Below are positions 23,068 to 32,085 of a stretch of 32,360 nucleotides of DNA, piece by piece (the stretch's first letter is position 1; each line of letters begins with the position of its first letter). The stretch lies in assembly GCA_045590955.1 (NCBI GenBank), contig JAZNSB010000060.1:1-32360 (forward strand). The letters are read 5' to 3'. A model generated the notes under the pieces. That model was given only the letters and a program-made list of their open reading frames with translations, searched no databases and was not told the DNA's origin. A program made the translations under genes and the position numbers. Source of the stretch: JAZNSB01 sp045590955 (GTDB lineage: Bacteria > Pseudomonadota > Alphaproteobacteria > RF32 > CAG-239).

Positions 23068-24006
23068 TTATTTTATCATGTCTCTAAAGCCATTAAAGAT
23101 ACTTTGCATTTTTTCATCATCTTTGAAAGCAAAAACCTCAGGATGAAATTGCACTGCCAAAAAGTTTGGATATTTTTCAAATTCAATTGCTTCTGTTATT
23201 CCATCAGGTGCGGTTGCAACCACCTTTATATCGGGCAAAATTTCTGCACTATATTTAAATACTCCCACATGATGTCTGGAATTTACATCTGTTTTTTGAG
23301 TTTTTAAAAAAGAATGCAGTTTTGAATTTTTTTCTATAATTATCGGGTGTGCTTTAACAAATCTGTCGTTTGCGTGATGTTCAATGGTTGTTATTAAATC
23401 CAAATCAGGATACAATTTAACTTGCTGGTTGCTGATTATGGCAGACATCATTTGCATTCCGGCACAAATTCCAAGCAAAGGCTTATTTTCTTTCATTGCT
23501 TTGTTTATTATAAATTCATAGGCTCTAAATCTTTTTCCCGGTTTTGCAAAAGTTTCCCGACTTTTTGTTAAAAACCAATCTGCTTTAGAGGCAAAAGCGC
23601 CTCCGGGCAAAAAATATGCATCAACATCTTTTATTTGCCTTTCCATATCATCATAAGATATAAATCTGATATTAAAGCCGGCCTTTATCAAGGCATAAAC
23701 ATAATCGGCAGTAATTACATATTCGTTTTTTCCTTCTCTGGCTAACAATACGGCAACAGTTGGTTTTGAAGAATACCAGTCACAAGTAGGACAAAGTGCT
23801 ACCAAATCTTTATTTCTGGCTTTGAATACGGGTAAAATTCCTTCAGATATTTTTTGTTTTATTCTGTTGTCAAATATAGAAAAATAAGGTTCGCCAAGCT
23901 GATTTTTTTTATAGTCCAAATATACATTGGCTTCAGAAACATTAACTTGTGCAGAGGCACAAGCTGTTACAAGCAACAAAGAAATCAAAAATAAAAACCG
24001 CAACAT
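23068..24006 (-). CDS. Exported class I glutamine-amidotransferase-like hydrolase (peptidase C26 type)
   Basis: A class I GATase fold with the full triad: nucleophile C181 in LLGICAGMQMM, and H288 and E290 in VQFHPEV. FLPGGAFAS (132-140) and AHPIIIE fit gamma-glutamyl hydrolase/PuuD-type members. Unusually, it carries an N-terminal export signal, MLRFLFLISLLLVTACASAQ. VTAC could be a lipobox (C16), or a signal peptidase I site after ASA is possible, so the enzyme would act in the periplasm. CPTC at 72-75 may form a disulfide. AAAGGAGA gives a strong ribosome binding site. Cytoplasmic relatives cleave gamma-glutamyl bonds; a periplasmic peptide or glutathione-like substrate is inference. Confidence 0.85.
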   Translation of the reverse strand: MLRFLFLISLLLVTACASAQVNVSEANVYLDYKKNQLGEPYFSIFDNRIKQKISEGILPVFKARNKDLVALCPTCDWYSSKPTVAVLLAREGKNEYVITADYVYALIKAGFNIRFISYDDMERQIKDVDAYFLPGGAFASKADWFLTKSRETFAKPGKRFRAYEFIINKAMKENKPLLGICAGMQMMSAIISNQQVKLYPDLDLITTIEHHANDRFVKAHPIIIEKNSKLHSFLKTQKTDVNSRHHVGVFKYSAEILPDIKVVATAPDGITEAIEFEKYPNFLAVQFHPEVFAFKDDEKMQSIFNGFRDMIK

Positions 24007-24054
24007 TTATCTCCTTTATTTTTACAGAGTGCCGACAATTTTTTGAAAAGTCAA

Positions 24055-24086
24055 ATAAAAAACCGCCTTTGTTGTCAAAGGCGGTT
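24055..24086 (-). terminator. Intrinsic terminator after tsf
   Basis: Minus-strand AACCGCCTTTG, loop ACAA, CAAAGGCGGTT (24086-24061), followed by a T-run. Eleven-base perfect stem ending the rpsB-tsf operon. Confidence 0.93.
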
Positions 24087-24104
24087 AAAAGAAAAAAATT
24101 TTTC

Positions 24105-25031
24105 TTATTTGTTAACTTGAGCAGCAACTTCTGCAGCAAAGTCATCATTTCTTTTTTGCAAACCGTCACCAAGTTTAAAGCAAACAAATTCTTTAATTTT
24201 AATTTCGGTTCCCAGTTCTTTTGCTGTATCAGCCACCAACTGTTTAACTTTCTTATCCGGATCCATAATGAAAGCCTGTTCTTCCAACACAACTTCATCA
24301 TAGTATTTTTTAATTCTTCCTTCTATCATTTTTTCAACGATATTTTCCGGTTTTCCTGAAGCTTTTGCTTGTTCTGCAAAAATAGCTTTTTCTCTTGCCA
24401 CTGCGTTTTCATCAACGTCGGCAATTGTCAGGAACAAAGGCTGAGAAGCGGCAACATGCATAGCAATTTGTTTACCCAAAGCGCTCAATTGATCTTGAGT
24501 TGCATTTGCTTCCAAAGCAACCAGCACGCCAATTTTTCCCAAATTTGGTTTACAAGCTGTGTGCATATATGTAGCTACATAACCGTTTTGAACTTCCACT
24601 GCTTTTGCGCGACGTAAATTCATGTTTTCGCCGATTTTAGCAATGAGGTCTGTAAGTCTTTCTTCAAAAGGTTTTCCGCATTTCGGGCAACCGAAAGACT
24701 TCATTAATTCCAAATCTCCATTTTGTTTCAAAGCAACTTTTGCTGCATCTTCAACATATTCTTGGAACAGGTCATTTTTTGCCACGAAATCTGTTTCAGA
24801 GTTAACTTCCACAATAGCTGCTTTATTTCCTTCTGCATAAATTGCCACCAAACCTTCAGCCGCAATACGAGAAGCTTTTTTAGCGGCAGAAGCCAGACCT
24901 TTTTTTCTCAACCAATCAACAGCTTCCTGCATGTTTGCATTTGTTGCTTCCAAAGCTTTTTTGCAATCCAACATGCCGGCACCGGTTGTTTCTCTTAATT
25001 CTTTCACCATAGAAGCGGTAATTTCTGTCAT
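24105..25031 (-). CDS. tsf: Elongation factor Ts
   Basis: Guanine nucleotide exchange factor for EF-Tu. The N-terminal UBA-like domain is TASMVKELRETTGAGMLDCK then KALEATNANMQEAVDWLRKK. TDFVAKNDLFQ is the EF-Tu-contacting TDFV motif, followed by two core subdomains, including IGENMNLRRAKAVEV and a second half ending FVCFKLGDGLQ. The length of 308 fits alphaproteobacterial EF-Ts. A CPKCGKPFEE segment (about 114-123) replaces the loop usually reading PGGKTVEE; its CxxC could bind metal or be neutral. It follows rpsB with a 66-base spacer holding a hairpin. Confidence 0.97.
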   Translation of the reverse strand: MTEITASMVKELRETTGAGMLDCKKALEATNANMQEAVDWLRKKGLASAAKKASRIAAEGLVAIYAEGNKAAIVEVNSETDFVAKNDLFQEYVEDAAKVALKQNGDLELMKSFGCPKCGKPFEERLTDLIAKIGENMNLRRAKAVEVQNGYVATYMHTACKPNLGKIGVLVALEANATQDQLSALGKQIAMHVAASQPLFLTIADVDENAVAREKAIFAEQAKASGKPENIVEKMIEGRIKKYYDEVVLEEQAFIMDPDKKVKQLVADTAKELGTEIKIKEFVCFKLGDGLQKRNDDFAAEVAAQVNK

Positions 25032-25064
25032 TATTTTAACCTTTATAATAAAAATTGTAAGAAA

Positions 25065-25091
25065 GGGCGAACATTATCAAAACATTCGCCC
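25065..25091 (-). promoter_or_regulatory. Hairpin between rpsB and tsf, possible partial terminator
   Basis: Minus-strand GGGCGAA (25091-25085) pairs with TTCGCCC (25071-25065) around a 13-base loop, followed by TTTCTT. The T-run is poor, so it may attenuate or stabilise rather than stop transcription into tsf. Confidence 0.5.
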
Positions 25092-25097
25092 AATAGC

Positions 25098-25973
25098 TTA
25101 TTCTGCTTTAGTTGTTTTAGCTGCAGTTTTTTTTGCGGCAGTTTTTTTTGCCGGTTTTTCTTTTGTTTCTGCTTTAGCTTCTGTTTTATTTTCTACATCA
25201 GCTTCTGCAGTTTCTTTTTTTGCAGCAGATTTTTTTGTTTTCTTTTCAACAACTTCCTCAATGTTCACACCTTGAGCGGCAATTTCTGCTTGCATTCCGT
25301 TAAGAACGGCAGCAGAGGCCAATTCGCAGTAAAACTTGATAGCTCTGATAGCGTCATCATTTCCGGGAATAGGAAAATCAACTTCGTTTGGATTTGCGTT
25401 TGTATCACAAATACCAACTACAGGGATACCCAATTTTTTAGCTTCTTTAATAGCCAATGCCTCTTTAGGAGTATCAACAACGAACAACAAGTCAGGTTGA
25501 CCGCCCATGTTCATAATACCACCCAATTCAGCTTCAAGTTTTTCTCTTTCTTTTTTAAGATTTAAGATTTCTTTTTTTGTATAACCTTCATAAGCTTGTT
25601 TTTCTTCCATTTCGTTTAACTTAACCAAACGAGAAATTGACTTATAAACGGTTTTCCAGTTTGTGAGCATACCGCCCAACCAACGTTGATTTACAAAGAA
25701 TTGACCACATCTCAAAGCATTTTCTTTAATAATGTCTTGAGCTTGTCTTTTTGTTCCGACAAACAAAACTTTTCCGCCTTGAGCAGCAACTTCTTGAATT
25801 TGAGCAAGAGCTGTGTAAAGCATAGGGTAAGTTTGTTGCAAGTCAATAATGTGAACGTTATCTTTTTTTCCGTAAATAAACGGAGCCATTTTTGGGTTCC
25901 AACGACGAGCGTGGTGACCAAAATGAACGCCAGCTTCAACCATCTGACGAATAGTAAATTGAGGTATATTCAT
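25098..25973 (-). CDS. rpsB: 30S ribosomal protein S2 with charged C-terminal extension
   Basis: Small-subunit protein needed for S1 binding. The core (1-235) is standard: FTIRQMVEAGVHFGHHARRW, VGTKRQAQDIIKENALRCGQ, FVNQRWLGGMLTNWKT, LFVVDTPKEALAIKEAKKLG, GICDTNANPNEVDFPIPGND and DAIRAIKFYC. The last roughly 55 residues are an Ala/Lys/Glu repeat-like tail (KKTAAKKTAAKTTKAE at the end). Alphaproteobacterial S2 proteins often carry acidic tails; a lysine-rich one is less usual. No clear ribosome binding site other than AAGGA at modest distance is seen. The upstream leader is long and structured. Confidence 0.97.
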   Translation of the reverse strand: MNIPQFTIRQMVEAGVHFGHHARRWNPKMAPFIYGKKDNVHIIDLQQTYPMLYTALAQIQEVAAQGGKVLFVGTKRQAQDIIKENALRCGQFFVNQRWLGGMLTNWKTVYKSISRLVKLNEMEEKQAYEGYTKKEILNLKKEREKLEAELGGIMNMGGQPDLLFVVDTPKEALAIKEAKKLGIPVVGICDTNANPNEVDFPIPGNDDAIRAIKFYCELASAAVLNGMQAEIAAQGVNIEEVVEKKTKKSAAKKETAEADVENKTEAKAETKEKPAKKTAAKKTAAKTTKAE

Positions 25974-26119
25974 TTAATAAATCCTTTTCCAGTTAAACCT
26001 CCGCAGATATTAAAACCATTTAGGCACCGGAGCGAAAGCATTGAACACCAAAGTTCCGCCTTATCTGCGTGTGAAATTAAAGAAAAGCACCATTGCTTTT
26101 CGGCATTCTTTTTATAACA
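25974..26119 (-). promoter_or_regulatory. Structured rpsB leader and extended -10 promoter
   Basis: Minus-strand TGTTATAAA (26119-26111) is an extended -10 box, giving a leader of about 130 bases. It contains GAAAAGC (26101-26095), a six-base loop, GCTTTTC (26088-26082) and T-rich sequence, which resembles an attenuator. A second domain is closed by CGCAGATA (26069-26062) and TATCTGCG (26009-26002), enclosing smaller stems. Ribosomal protein leaders of this type often bind their own product; S2 feedback here is inference. Confidence 0.55.
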
Positions 26120-26301
26120 AAATACCAAAAATGCAAGTGTTTTTTACGAATCGGAATAAAAATAATTAAAAAAAATTTTTCTTAGCAAATCAAATTCAGG
26201 ATTCGTTTTCAGATCAAGTTGCGGATTCGCCCCTAGAAAATGTAAGGTTTTATTAATATTTTTAAAATAATGATAAGATAACTAACAAAGGAACTATCTA
26301 A
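26120..26301. other. Intergenic region before the autotransporter; no gene seen
   Basis: Completes the 328-base gap between rpsB and the autotransporter gene. It is AT-rich and holds two copies of GGATTCG (about 26201 and 26223) 22 bases apart, perhaps a regulator site. AAGGAAC lies 10 bases before the autotransporter ATG. I see no RNA gene or sure promoter for the plus strand. Confidence 0.4.
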
Positions 26302-28785
26302 ATGACTAAACTTTTTACGCAGTCTGGCCTATTTGTGCGTATACATACATGTATTGCATGTGTATGTTTGCTTTGCAATACTGCAATTGCGGCTGAGATT
26401 ACTGTTGAAAATAATGAGGTTTCGGGCATTTCGGTAGGGGATGGCGATATATATAAAGTAAAAACGAATGGTATTATTTCATCTTCTTCTGTAGAAAATG
26501 GAGGAGGGGTATACTTAACCAACAGTTCTACGGCAAATGATGTAACGGTTAACAGTGGAGGAATTTTTTCTGCGAGCGGAACTTCTGCCACAGTTAATAA
26601 CTTGATAGTAAATCAAGGAGGTTCATATAAACTGTCAACAAATTTGCCTTCAGTTACAGCCAAAATCGCAACAGCTGATGGCTCTTTTATTGATGCTGTT
26701 ATATCTGGTAAGGTTGCAGAAAACTTTTATATCGGCTATGGTAGTGAGCTTACATTAACATCAGGTAGCACTGCCAATAATACTGTTGTTGACGGGGGCG
26801 CATTGGTTGCCAGCAATACAAAACACACAATTAACGGACTTGTTGTGAACAGTGGCACGGTAACAACCGGCTCATCAACTGCCAGCATACAAAAAAATAC
26901 AAATTTTACAATAAATGGAGGAACGGTAACATTTAATGGTGGAGAAATAGACACCATAGAAGTTAATACAAGCGGAACATTAAATGCTTCAGATACAAAC
27001 TTAACAGATTTTTCTGCAAACAGCGGTTCAATAATAAATATTGATAGCGCCTCCATTTTAAAAGGCGACATAAAAATTGATAAAAATGCAGATTTTTCCG
27101 GATCAACTTATGATTTTAGCACTTTAGCATCAACTTCCGGTTTTTCTTCATTAACCCTTAGCGGAGGCGTTAATGATGTATTTAATAATAATTTGGATGT
27201 TGGTAATGGCTCCCGTAGTTTATATTTCACAGACGGAGAATATACAGTTAGCAATTATCTTTCAGGAGTTATTGATGGTGTTGATGTTACAAAAACAGGT
27301 GTATGGGGTGAGATCTTTTTATCAAATTCAACAGTGTCATTAAAAGATGAATTTGTTGCTCAAGATGTAAGTATTGATGAAACTTCAATCTTAAATTTAG
27401 CGGCAAATACTACCAATGCATCTGTTTTAAGTAGGGTTTATAATGACGGTAACATTGATTTAACAACAAGCGGAGCAATATCGGAGCTTTATATATCTGG
27501 GGATTATGTTGCTGGTCCAAATGCTCAGCTTAGCTTAAAAGTTGACCCAACATCAGGGTCTGCAGACAAGTTGTTTGTAGATGGAGATGTAGTAGGGCAA
27601 ACAAAATTATTCTTAAAAATGACGTCAGAAGATGCTTCCGATGGTAATATTGCCATTGTTGAAGCTCCCAATAACACAACTGGCGATCAATCTTCTTTTT
27701 CTGTATGGAGAAAAGAAGGATCTCTGCTTTCTTGGGATACATTGTTTGAACATAACGTTTGGTATGTTTATTCAGAACAACCTGGATCCGGTAGTGGAGG
27801 TGGCGGCGGAGGAAGTTCTCCTATAAGTAAATATAGCGTGGTTCCTGAAGCAGCGGCTTATTATGGATTAATTGACAATACTTTTATACAAACAAGCAGT
27901 TTGGCAGAGGGCTTAAGAAATAACATTGCCGAAAACAAATTTGAAAAAGTGCCGTGTTTGAACGGCTGGGCAACTTGTACTTCTGATTGGCCTGTATTAT
28001 CTGGATGGTTAACGCCGGTAATACGCTCTGTTTCTGTAGAAAAACCGTATGTCTATGATGCAACAATCGGCGGACTAGACGGAGGTTTGGATTTGGTAAG
28101 CAATGGAACAACCAAACTGGGATTATTAGCTTCTTACAGATATGGTAAATATAGTTATGAACAAGACGGCGAGCAATATAAATTTACAGGAAAAGCCGAA
28201 ACAGACATTAACAGTTATTTAGCAGGTGGTTATTTGCGCCACGATGCAAATAATTGGTCTTTAATTCTTGCCGCATACGCAGGTTTTCTTGATGTTGATA
28301 TATCAACATCAGACGGAGTAAGTGCAAGCACAACGGGAATAACCTACGGGGCCACTTTAGATGTGGGATATATATATGAAAACATTTATGGTATTGATGT
28401 AGAACCTGGAGTAAGAATTGGTTATACAGGTATAAATCTTGATGATATAGAAGACAACGCCGGCAGAGGTCAAGAATTTGACAAGGCCAATCGTTTTGAG
28501 GTTGAGGCAGGGTTAAAACTTACAAAACGCTGGGAACTTCCTGACAGAATGGTAGAGGTTTATGTTAAACCGGCTGTTGTTCACATTATGGATGATACGT
28601 CAGAATTTGCATTAACTGAAACAGCTTCTTTAGATGAAGCACCGGATAGAACTGTCGGAAAAATTTCTGCAGGAGTGTCTTTTGAGATAAATTCATCATT
28701 TAGCTTTTCATTGTCTGGTTCATATAGCGCAGGAGGAAATTATACAAACGCTTCTGGAAACTTAAACTTTACATATAGTTTCTAG
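26302..28785 (+). CDS. Autotransporter (type Va secretion) with beta-helix passenger
   Basis: Surface or secreted protein. A signal peptide (1-31, ending CLLCNTAIAA) is followed by a passenger (about 32-490) with AIDA/pertactin-like repeats of the type SxANDVTVNSGGIFSASGTS and STANNTVVDGGALVASNTKH, a right-handed beta-helix. A glycine linker GSGSGGGGGGSS (about 496-507) separates it from the C-terminal 12-strand beta-barrel (about 555-827), which has alternating aromatic patterns (SFSFSLSGSYSAGGNY) and ends in the outer-membrane signature FTYSF. Two cysteines (PCLNGWATC) before the barrel could form a disulfide. No protease motif is visible in the passenger, so adhesion or a structural role is likelier, but that is inference. 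It has 827 residues and is probably monocistronic. Confidence 0.93.
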   Translation: MTKLFTQSGLFVRIHTCIACVCLLCNTAIAAEITVENNEVSGISVGDGDIYKVKTNGIISSSSVENGGGVYLTNSSTANDVTVNSGGIFSASGTSATVNNLIVNQGGSYKLSTNLPSVTAKIATADGSFIDAVISGKVAENFYIGYGSELTLTSGSTANNTVVDGGALVASNTKHTINGLVVNSGTVTTGSSTASIQKNTNFTINGGTVTFNGGEIDTIEVNTSGTLNASDTNLTDFSANSGSIINIDSASILKGDIKIDKNADFSGSTYDFSTLASTSGFSSLTLSGGVNDVFNNNLDVGNGSRSLYFTDGEYTVSNYLSGVIDGVDVTKTGVWGEIFLSNSTVSLKDEFVAQDVSIDETSILNLAANTTNASVLSRVYNDGNIDLTTSGAISELYISGDYVAGPNAQLSLKVDPTSGSADKLFVDGDVVGQTKLFLKMTSEDASDGNIAIVEAPNNTTGDQSSFSVWRKEGSLLSWDTLFEHNVWYVYSEQPGSGSGGGGGGSSPISKYSVVPEAAAYYGLIDNTFIQTSSLAEGLRNNIAENKFEKVPCLNGWATCTSDWPVLSGWLTPVIRSVSVEKPYVYDATIGGLDGGLDLVSNGTTKLGLLASYRYGKYSYEQDGEQYKFTGKAETDINSYLAGGYLRHDANNWSLILAAYAGFLDVDISTSDGVSASTTGITYGATLDVGYIYENIYGIDVEPGVRIGYTGINLDDIEDNAGRGQEFDKANRFEVEAGLKLTKRWELPDRMVEVYVKPAVVHIMDDTSEFALTETASLDEAPDRTVGKISAGVSFEINSSFSFSLSGSYSAGGNYTNASGNLNFTYSF

Positions 28786-28892
28786 ATTTGTGTGGTGTTG
28801 TTGTAAAATTTTGTTAAATTTGCATTTTTAGTGCTTGAGTATGACTCTAAAATGGTGTATTTTCTTTGAAAAACACTGTTTTAGGTAGAAAA

Positions 28893-30884
28893 ATGACAGA
28901 TTTATTTAGCGCAACTGCGCCGAGTGTAACAGAATATTCGGCAGAAAGTATTGAAGTTTTAGAGGGTTTAGAGGCTGTTAGAAAGCGTCCGGCCATGTAT
29001 ATTGGTGGCAGCGATGAACAGGCTTTGCACCATCTTGTTGCAGAAATTTTGGATAACTCTATGGATGAAACCATAGCCGGTTTTGCCACGCATATAGAAA
29101 TTAGCGTTAATGCAGATGGTTCTGTTACCATTACTGATAACGGTAGAGGAATTCCTGTTGATCCGCACCCGAAATTTCCCAATAAATCTGCTTTAGAGGT
29201 TATTTTAACGGTTTTACACTCAGGTGGAAAATTTGGCGGAAACGCATATAAGGTTTCTGGTGGTTTGCATGGCGTTGGTTTGTCTGTCGTAAACGCTTTA
29301 TCAGAAAAATTGACAATAGAAGTTGCCAGAGAAAAAAAGCTTTATCGCCAAACATATTCTAAAGGCAAACCTTTAACAGAGCTTGAATTTGTGGGTCCTA
29401 TTTCAAATAGAAGAGGCACATCCATCACCTTTTTGCCAGACCCTTTAATTTTTGGAGAAAGCTGCCGTTTTGTGCCTAACAAAATATATAAAATGGCACG
29501 TTCCAAAGCCTTTTTATATCAGGGAATGCGCATTTTTTGGAAATGTAGTCCGGAAGTTTTATCTGACTCTGATACAACGCCATCTTCTGCGGAGTTACAC
29601 TACCCTGACGGGTTAAAAGACTTTTTGAATTACCAGATTGGCAGTAGAAATACTATTAACAAAATGCCTTTTGCAGGACAGGCCATTTTAAATAATGACG
29701 AAGGCAGGGTAGAGTGGGCAATTACTTGGCCACAAGACGAAAACGGTTTTAGCTATTCATATTGCAATACTGTTCCGACCCAGTTTGGCGGAACACACGA
29801 AGCCGGATTTAAAACAGCTTTAATGAAAAGTTTTAAAGAATATGGCGAAATGGCAAACATTAAAAAACTTGCCGGAATAACATCAGAAGATTTTCTTTCA
29901 GATGCATGTATTATGCTTTCTGTTTTTATCAGAGATCCGCAGTTTCAAGGCCAAACAAAAGACAAGTTAACTTCTGTAAAGGCAACCAGATTGGTTGAGC
30001 AGGCGGTTAAAGACAGTTTTGACCATTGGCTTTCTGCAGATCCGGAAAATACACAGGCATTAATAGATTATGTTATAGAAAGAGCAGATTTTAGGCGCAG
30101 AAAAAAAGAAGAAAAAACTCAAATGATAAGAAAAGCGCCAACCAAAAAATTAAGACTTCCCGGTAAATTAGCAGATTGTTCACAATCAGCGGCACAGGAT
30201 ACTGAACTGTTTATTGTTGAGGGAGATTCTGCAGGTGGATCTGCAAAACAAGGAAGAGACAGGGCAACACAGGCAATTTTACCATTGAGAGGAAAAATTT
30301 TAAATGTTGCAGCCGCAAGTTTAGATAAAATAAATCAAAATCAAGAAATAAAAGATATGATAGAAGCTCTTGGTTGCGGCATAAAAGATGATTATAAAGA
30401 AGAAAATTTGCGTTATGAAAAAGTCATTATCATGACCGATGCGGACGTTGATGGTGCGCATATTACATCATTGTTGATGACATTTTTCTACCAACAAATG
30501 CCAAAGCTTATAGAAAATGGGCATTTGTTTATTGCAACGCCTCCTCTTTATAAAATTGCCGGCAATGGTAAAAACTATTATGCCATTGATGATGAAGACA
30601 AAGAAAGAATTCTTTCAAAAGAGTTTAAAAGCAATCAAAAGCCGGAAATTTCCAGATTTAAAGGTTTGGGAGAAATGTCTGCCGTTCAACTTAAAGAAAC
30701 CACAATGGATAAAAAGAAAAGAACCTTATTAAAGGTAGTGTTGCCGGTTGCAAACACTCAAGAAGAAAGAGACGAATGTTTTGAAACCAGAAGAATGGTA
30801 GAGCGCCTGATGGGTAAAAATCCGGAAACCAGATTCCAGTTTATTATAGAACGAGCAAAGTTTGTTGAAGACTTAGATATTTAG
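28893..30884 (+). CDS. parE: DNA topoisomerase IV subunit B
   Basis: ATPase subunit of the type IIA topoisomerase that decatenates replicated chromosomes; it works with ParC. The start is ATG 28893 (MTDLFSATAPS) with AGGTAG upstream; a TTG 27 bases earlier lacks one. The GHKL ATPase has EILDNSMDET, DNGRGIPVDPH and the GGLHGVGLSVVNALS loop. The transducer has QTKDKLTS. The TOPRIM domain has EGDSAGGSAKQGRDR, LPLRGKILNV and MTDADVDGAHI. The length of 663 and the pattern NVAAASLDKINQNQEIKDMI then EALGCGI favour ParE over GyrB, which is usually about 800 residues in this group. It ends at a strong terminator. Confidence 0.92.
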   Translation: MTDLFSATAPSVTEYSAESIEVLEGLEAVRKRPAMYIGGSDEQALHHLVAEILDNSMDETIAGFATHIEISVNADGSVTITDNGRGIPVDPHPKFPNKSALEVILTVLHSGGKFGGNAYKVSGGLHGVGLSVVNALSEKLTIEVAREKKLYRQTYSKGKPLTELEFVGPISNRRGTSITFLPDPLIFGESCRFVPNKIYKMARSKAFLYQGMRIFWKCSPEVLSDSDTTPSSAELHYPDGLKDFLNYQIGSRNTINKMPFAGQAILNNDEGRVEWAITWPQDENGFSYSYCNTVPTQFGGTHEAGFKTALMKSFKEYGEMANIKKLAGITSEDFLSDACIMLSVFIRDPQFQGQTKDKLTSVKATRLVEQAVKDSFDHWLSADPENTQALIDYVIERADFRRRKKEEKTQMIRKAPTKKLRLPGKLADCSQSAAQDTELFIVEGDSAGGSAKQGRDRATQAILPLRGKILNVAAASLDKINQNQEIKDMIEALGCGIKDDYKEENLRYEKVIIMTDADVDGAHITSLLMTFFYQQMPKLIENGHLFIATPPLYKIAGNGKNYYAIDDEDKERILSKEFKSNQKPEISRFKGLGEMSAVQLKETTMDKKKRTLLKVVLPVANTQEERDECFETRRMVERLMGKNPETRFQFIIERAKFVEDLDI

Positions 30885-30891
30885 ATTATAA

Positions 30892-30926
30892 CACTAAAAA
30901 AACCCCTAAAAAGGGGCTTTTTTAGT
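30892..30926. terminator. Bidirectional terminator between parE and the lipoprotein gene
   Basis: A-run plus CCCCT, loop AAA, AGGGG and a T-run, symmetric enough to serve both converging genes. Confidence 0.9.
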
Positions 30927-30942
30927 ACCAAATTCAAATTAT

Positions 30943-32037
30943 CTACTTAACAAAAACCTGAACTTCTGCTGATTTTACTTTTTCAGAAGTTTTTGCACTT
31001 ATTGATATTTTATCTGCAGAAACACCTTGTTGTATGATAAAGTTAAAGACCTCAGTTGCATTGTTTTTTGTTGCAATTTTAGAAGCCATAGAACCACCTG
31101 CAGGAGAAACCGCAACCACTTCAAATTCTGCATTTGGTTTTCTATTCATAGCGGCATTAACAGCTTGAGAAATTGCTGGTTTATAATCAACATCTTCTTT
31201 ATTAAACTTTACAACAGCCAAGGGTTTTTTTCTCATCGTCAGTTTTTGAGCAAACAAAGGTTTGCGTTTTGAAGATTTTATTGTTGGAGCCACCGGAGCA
31301 CTTCCTGCAGAAATAAAACTGCCAACTTTTACAGCGCTTCTTAAATCTGTTAAATAATTTCTAGCAGCTTCAATATATTGTTTTTGACGCATTGCATCAA
31401 TTTCCAATTCTCTGGACAAGCTTGTAAACAAGAAAGCGGTTTGATTTGCTTCTGTTTCCAAAATCTTCAACTGGCGATGGTCTTCATCTACAGCTCCGGA
31501 AACTCCGTAAGCCGCTCTTATTGAACCCAACAAATAATCAGTCATGGCAGAGTCTGCCACCACTTTTTCTGATAATTGAGCAATTGCCGCAGAGCTTTTA
31601 TCCAAAGTTTGAATGTTATTTTGTGCTTCGTTTAACAATGCATACATTTTTGGGTTACCGGGGGTGGTACCAACCTGTAATTTTGCTTCTATATTTCCGA
31701 TTACTTCATGATACGCAATGGCATTATTTGTTACATTTTGACGAATGTCTTGAAGTTGCTCATCATAATTTTTTATTGCAGATTGCAATCTTGACAACTC
31801 ATTTCTAAAAGATATTACTTTTTGACCAACAAAAGTACCTGTAAATTCGCCAGACTTAATTTCTACCGGTTTGAAAGAAGATTCGCCAACAGGGGCTTGT
31901 ACATTTGTTTGTTGTTCTTTTACAGTGTTTTCCTGGGCTTCTGTTCCAAACAAAGAAGGAAACAATGCGTCGTCAGAAAAGGCGCATCCTGAAAGCATTA
32001 ATACAGATAAAACTGATAAAATTTTAGAATTTTTCAT
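30943..32037 (-). CDS. Putative outer-membrane lipoprotein
   Basis: A lipoprotein signal peptide MKNSKILSVLSVLMLSGCAF has a textbook lipobox, LSGC, with C18 as the lipidated residue; the D at +4/+5 is not at the +2 inner-membrane retention position. Residues about 70-240 are helical and coiled-coil-like (FRNELSRLQSAIKNYDEQLQ, QLSEKVVADS). The last 100 residues have AVNAAMNRKPNAEFEVVAVS and IIQQGVSADKISISAKTSEK, whose order recalls the periplasmic OmpA/MotB-like fold (A...L...G....I...g...), without the full peptidoglycan-binding signature. It could link envelope and peptidoglycan, which is inference. AAGG precedes the ATG. A relative of known alphaproteobacterial lipoproteins is likely. Confidence 0.78.
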   Translation of the reverse strand: MKNSKILSVLSVLMLSGCAFSDDALFPSLFGTEAQENTVKEQQTNVQAPVGESSFKPVEIKSGEFTGTFVGQKVISFRNELSRLQSAIKNYDEQLQDIRQNVTNNAIAYHEVIGNIEAKLQVGTTPGNPKMYALLNEAQNNIQTLDKSSAAIAQLSEKVVADSAMTDYLLGSIRAAYGVSGAVDEDHRQLKILETEANQTAFLFTSLSRELEIDAMRQKQYIEAARNYLTDLRSAVKVGSFISAGSAPVAPTIKSSKRKPLFAQKLTMRKKPLAVVKFNKEDVDYKPAISQAVNAAMNRKPNAEFEVVAVSPAGGSMASKIATKNNATEVFNFIIQQGVSADKISISAKTSEKVKSAEVQVFVK

Positions 32038-32085
32038 GTTAAAACCTTTTTATACAAAATAACTAATCTTTGTTTTTACATATTA

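Noticed and set aside
26496..27000. Repeats in the autotransporter passenger as a possible CRISPR or tandem DNA repeat
   Set aside because: The repetition is at the protein level (beta-helix turns); the DNA units are not identical or evenly spaced.
28866..30884. gyrB as the identity of the topoisomerase gene
   Set aside because: Length and TOPRIM-region motifs fit ParE better; final proof would need comparison with the other paralogue in the genome.
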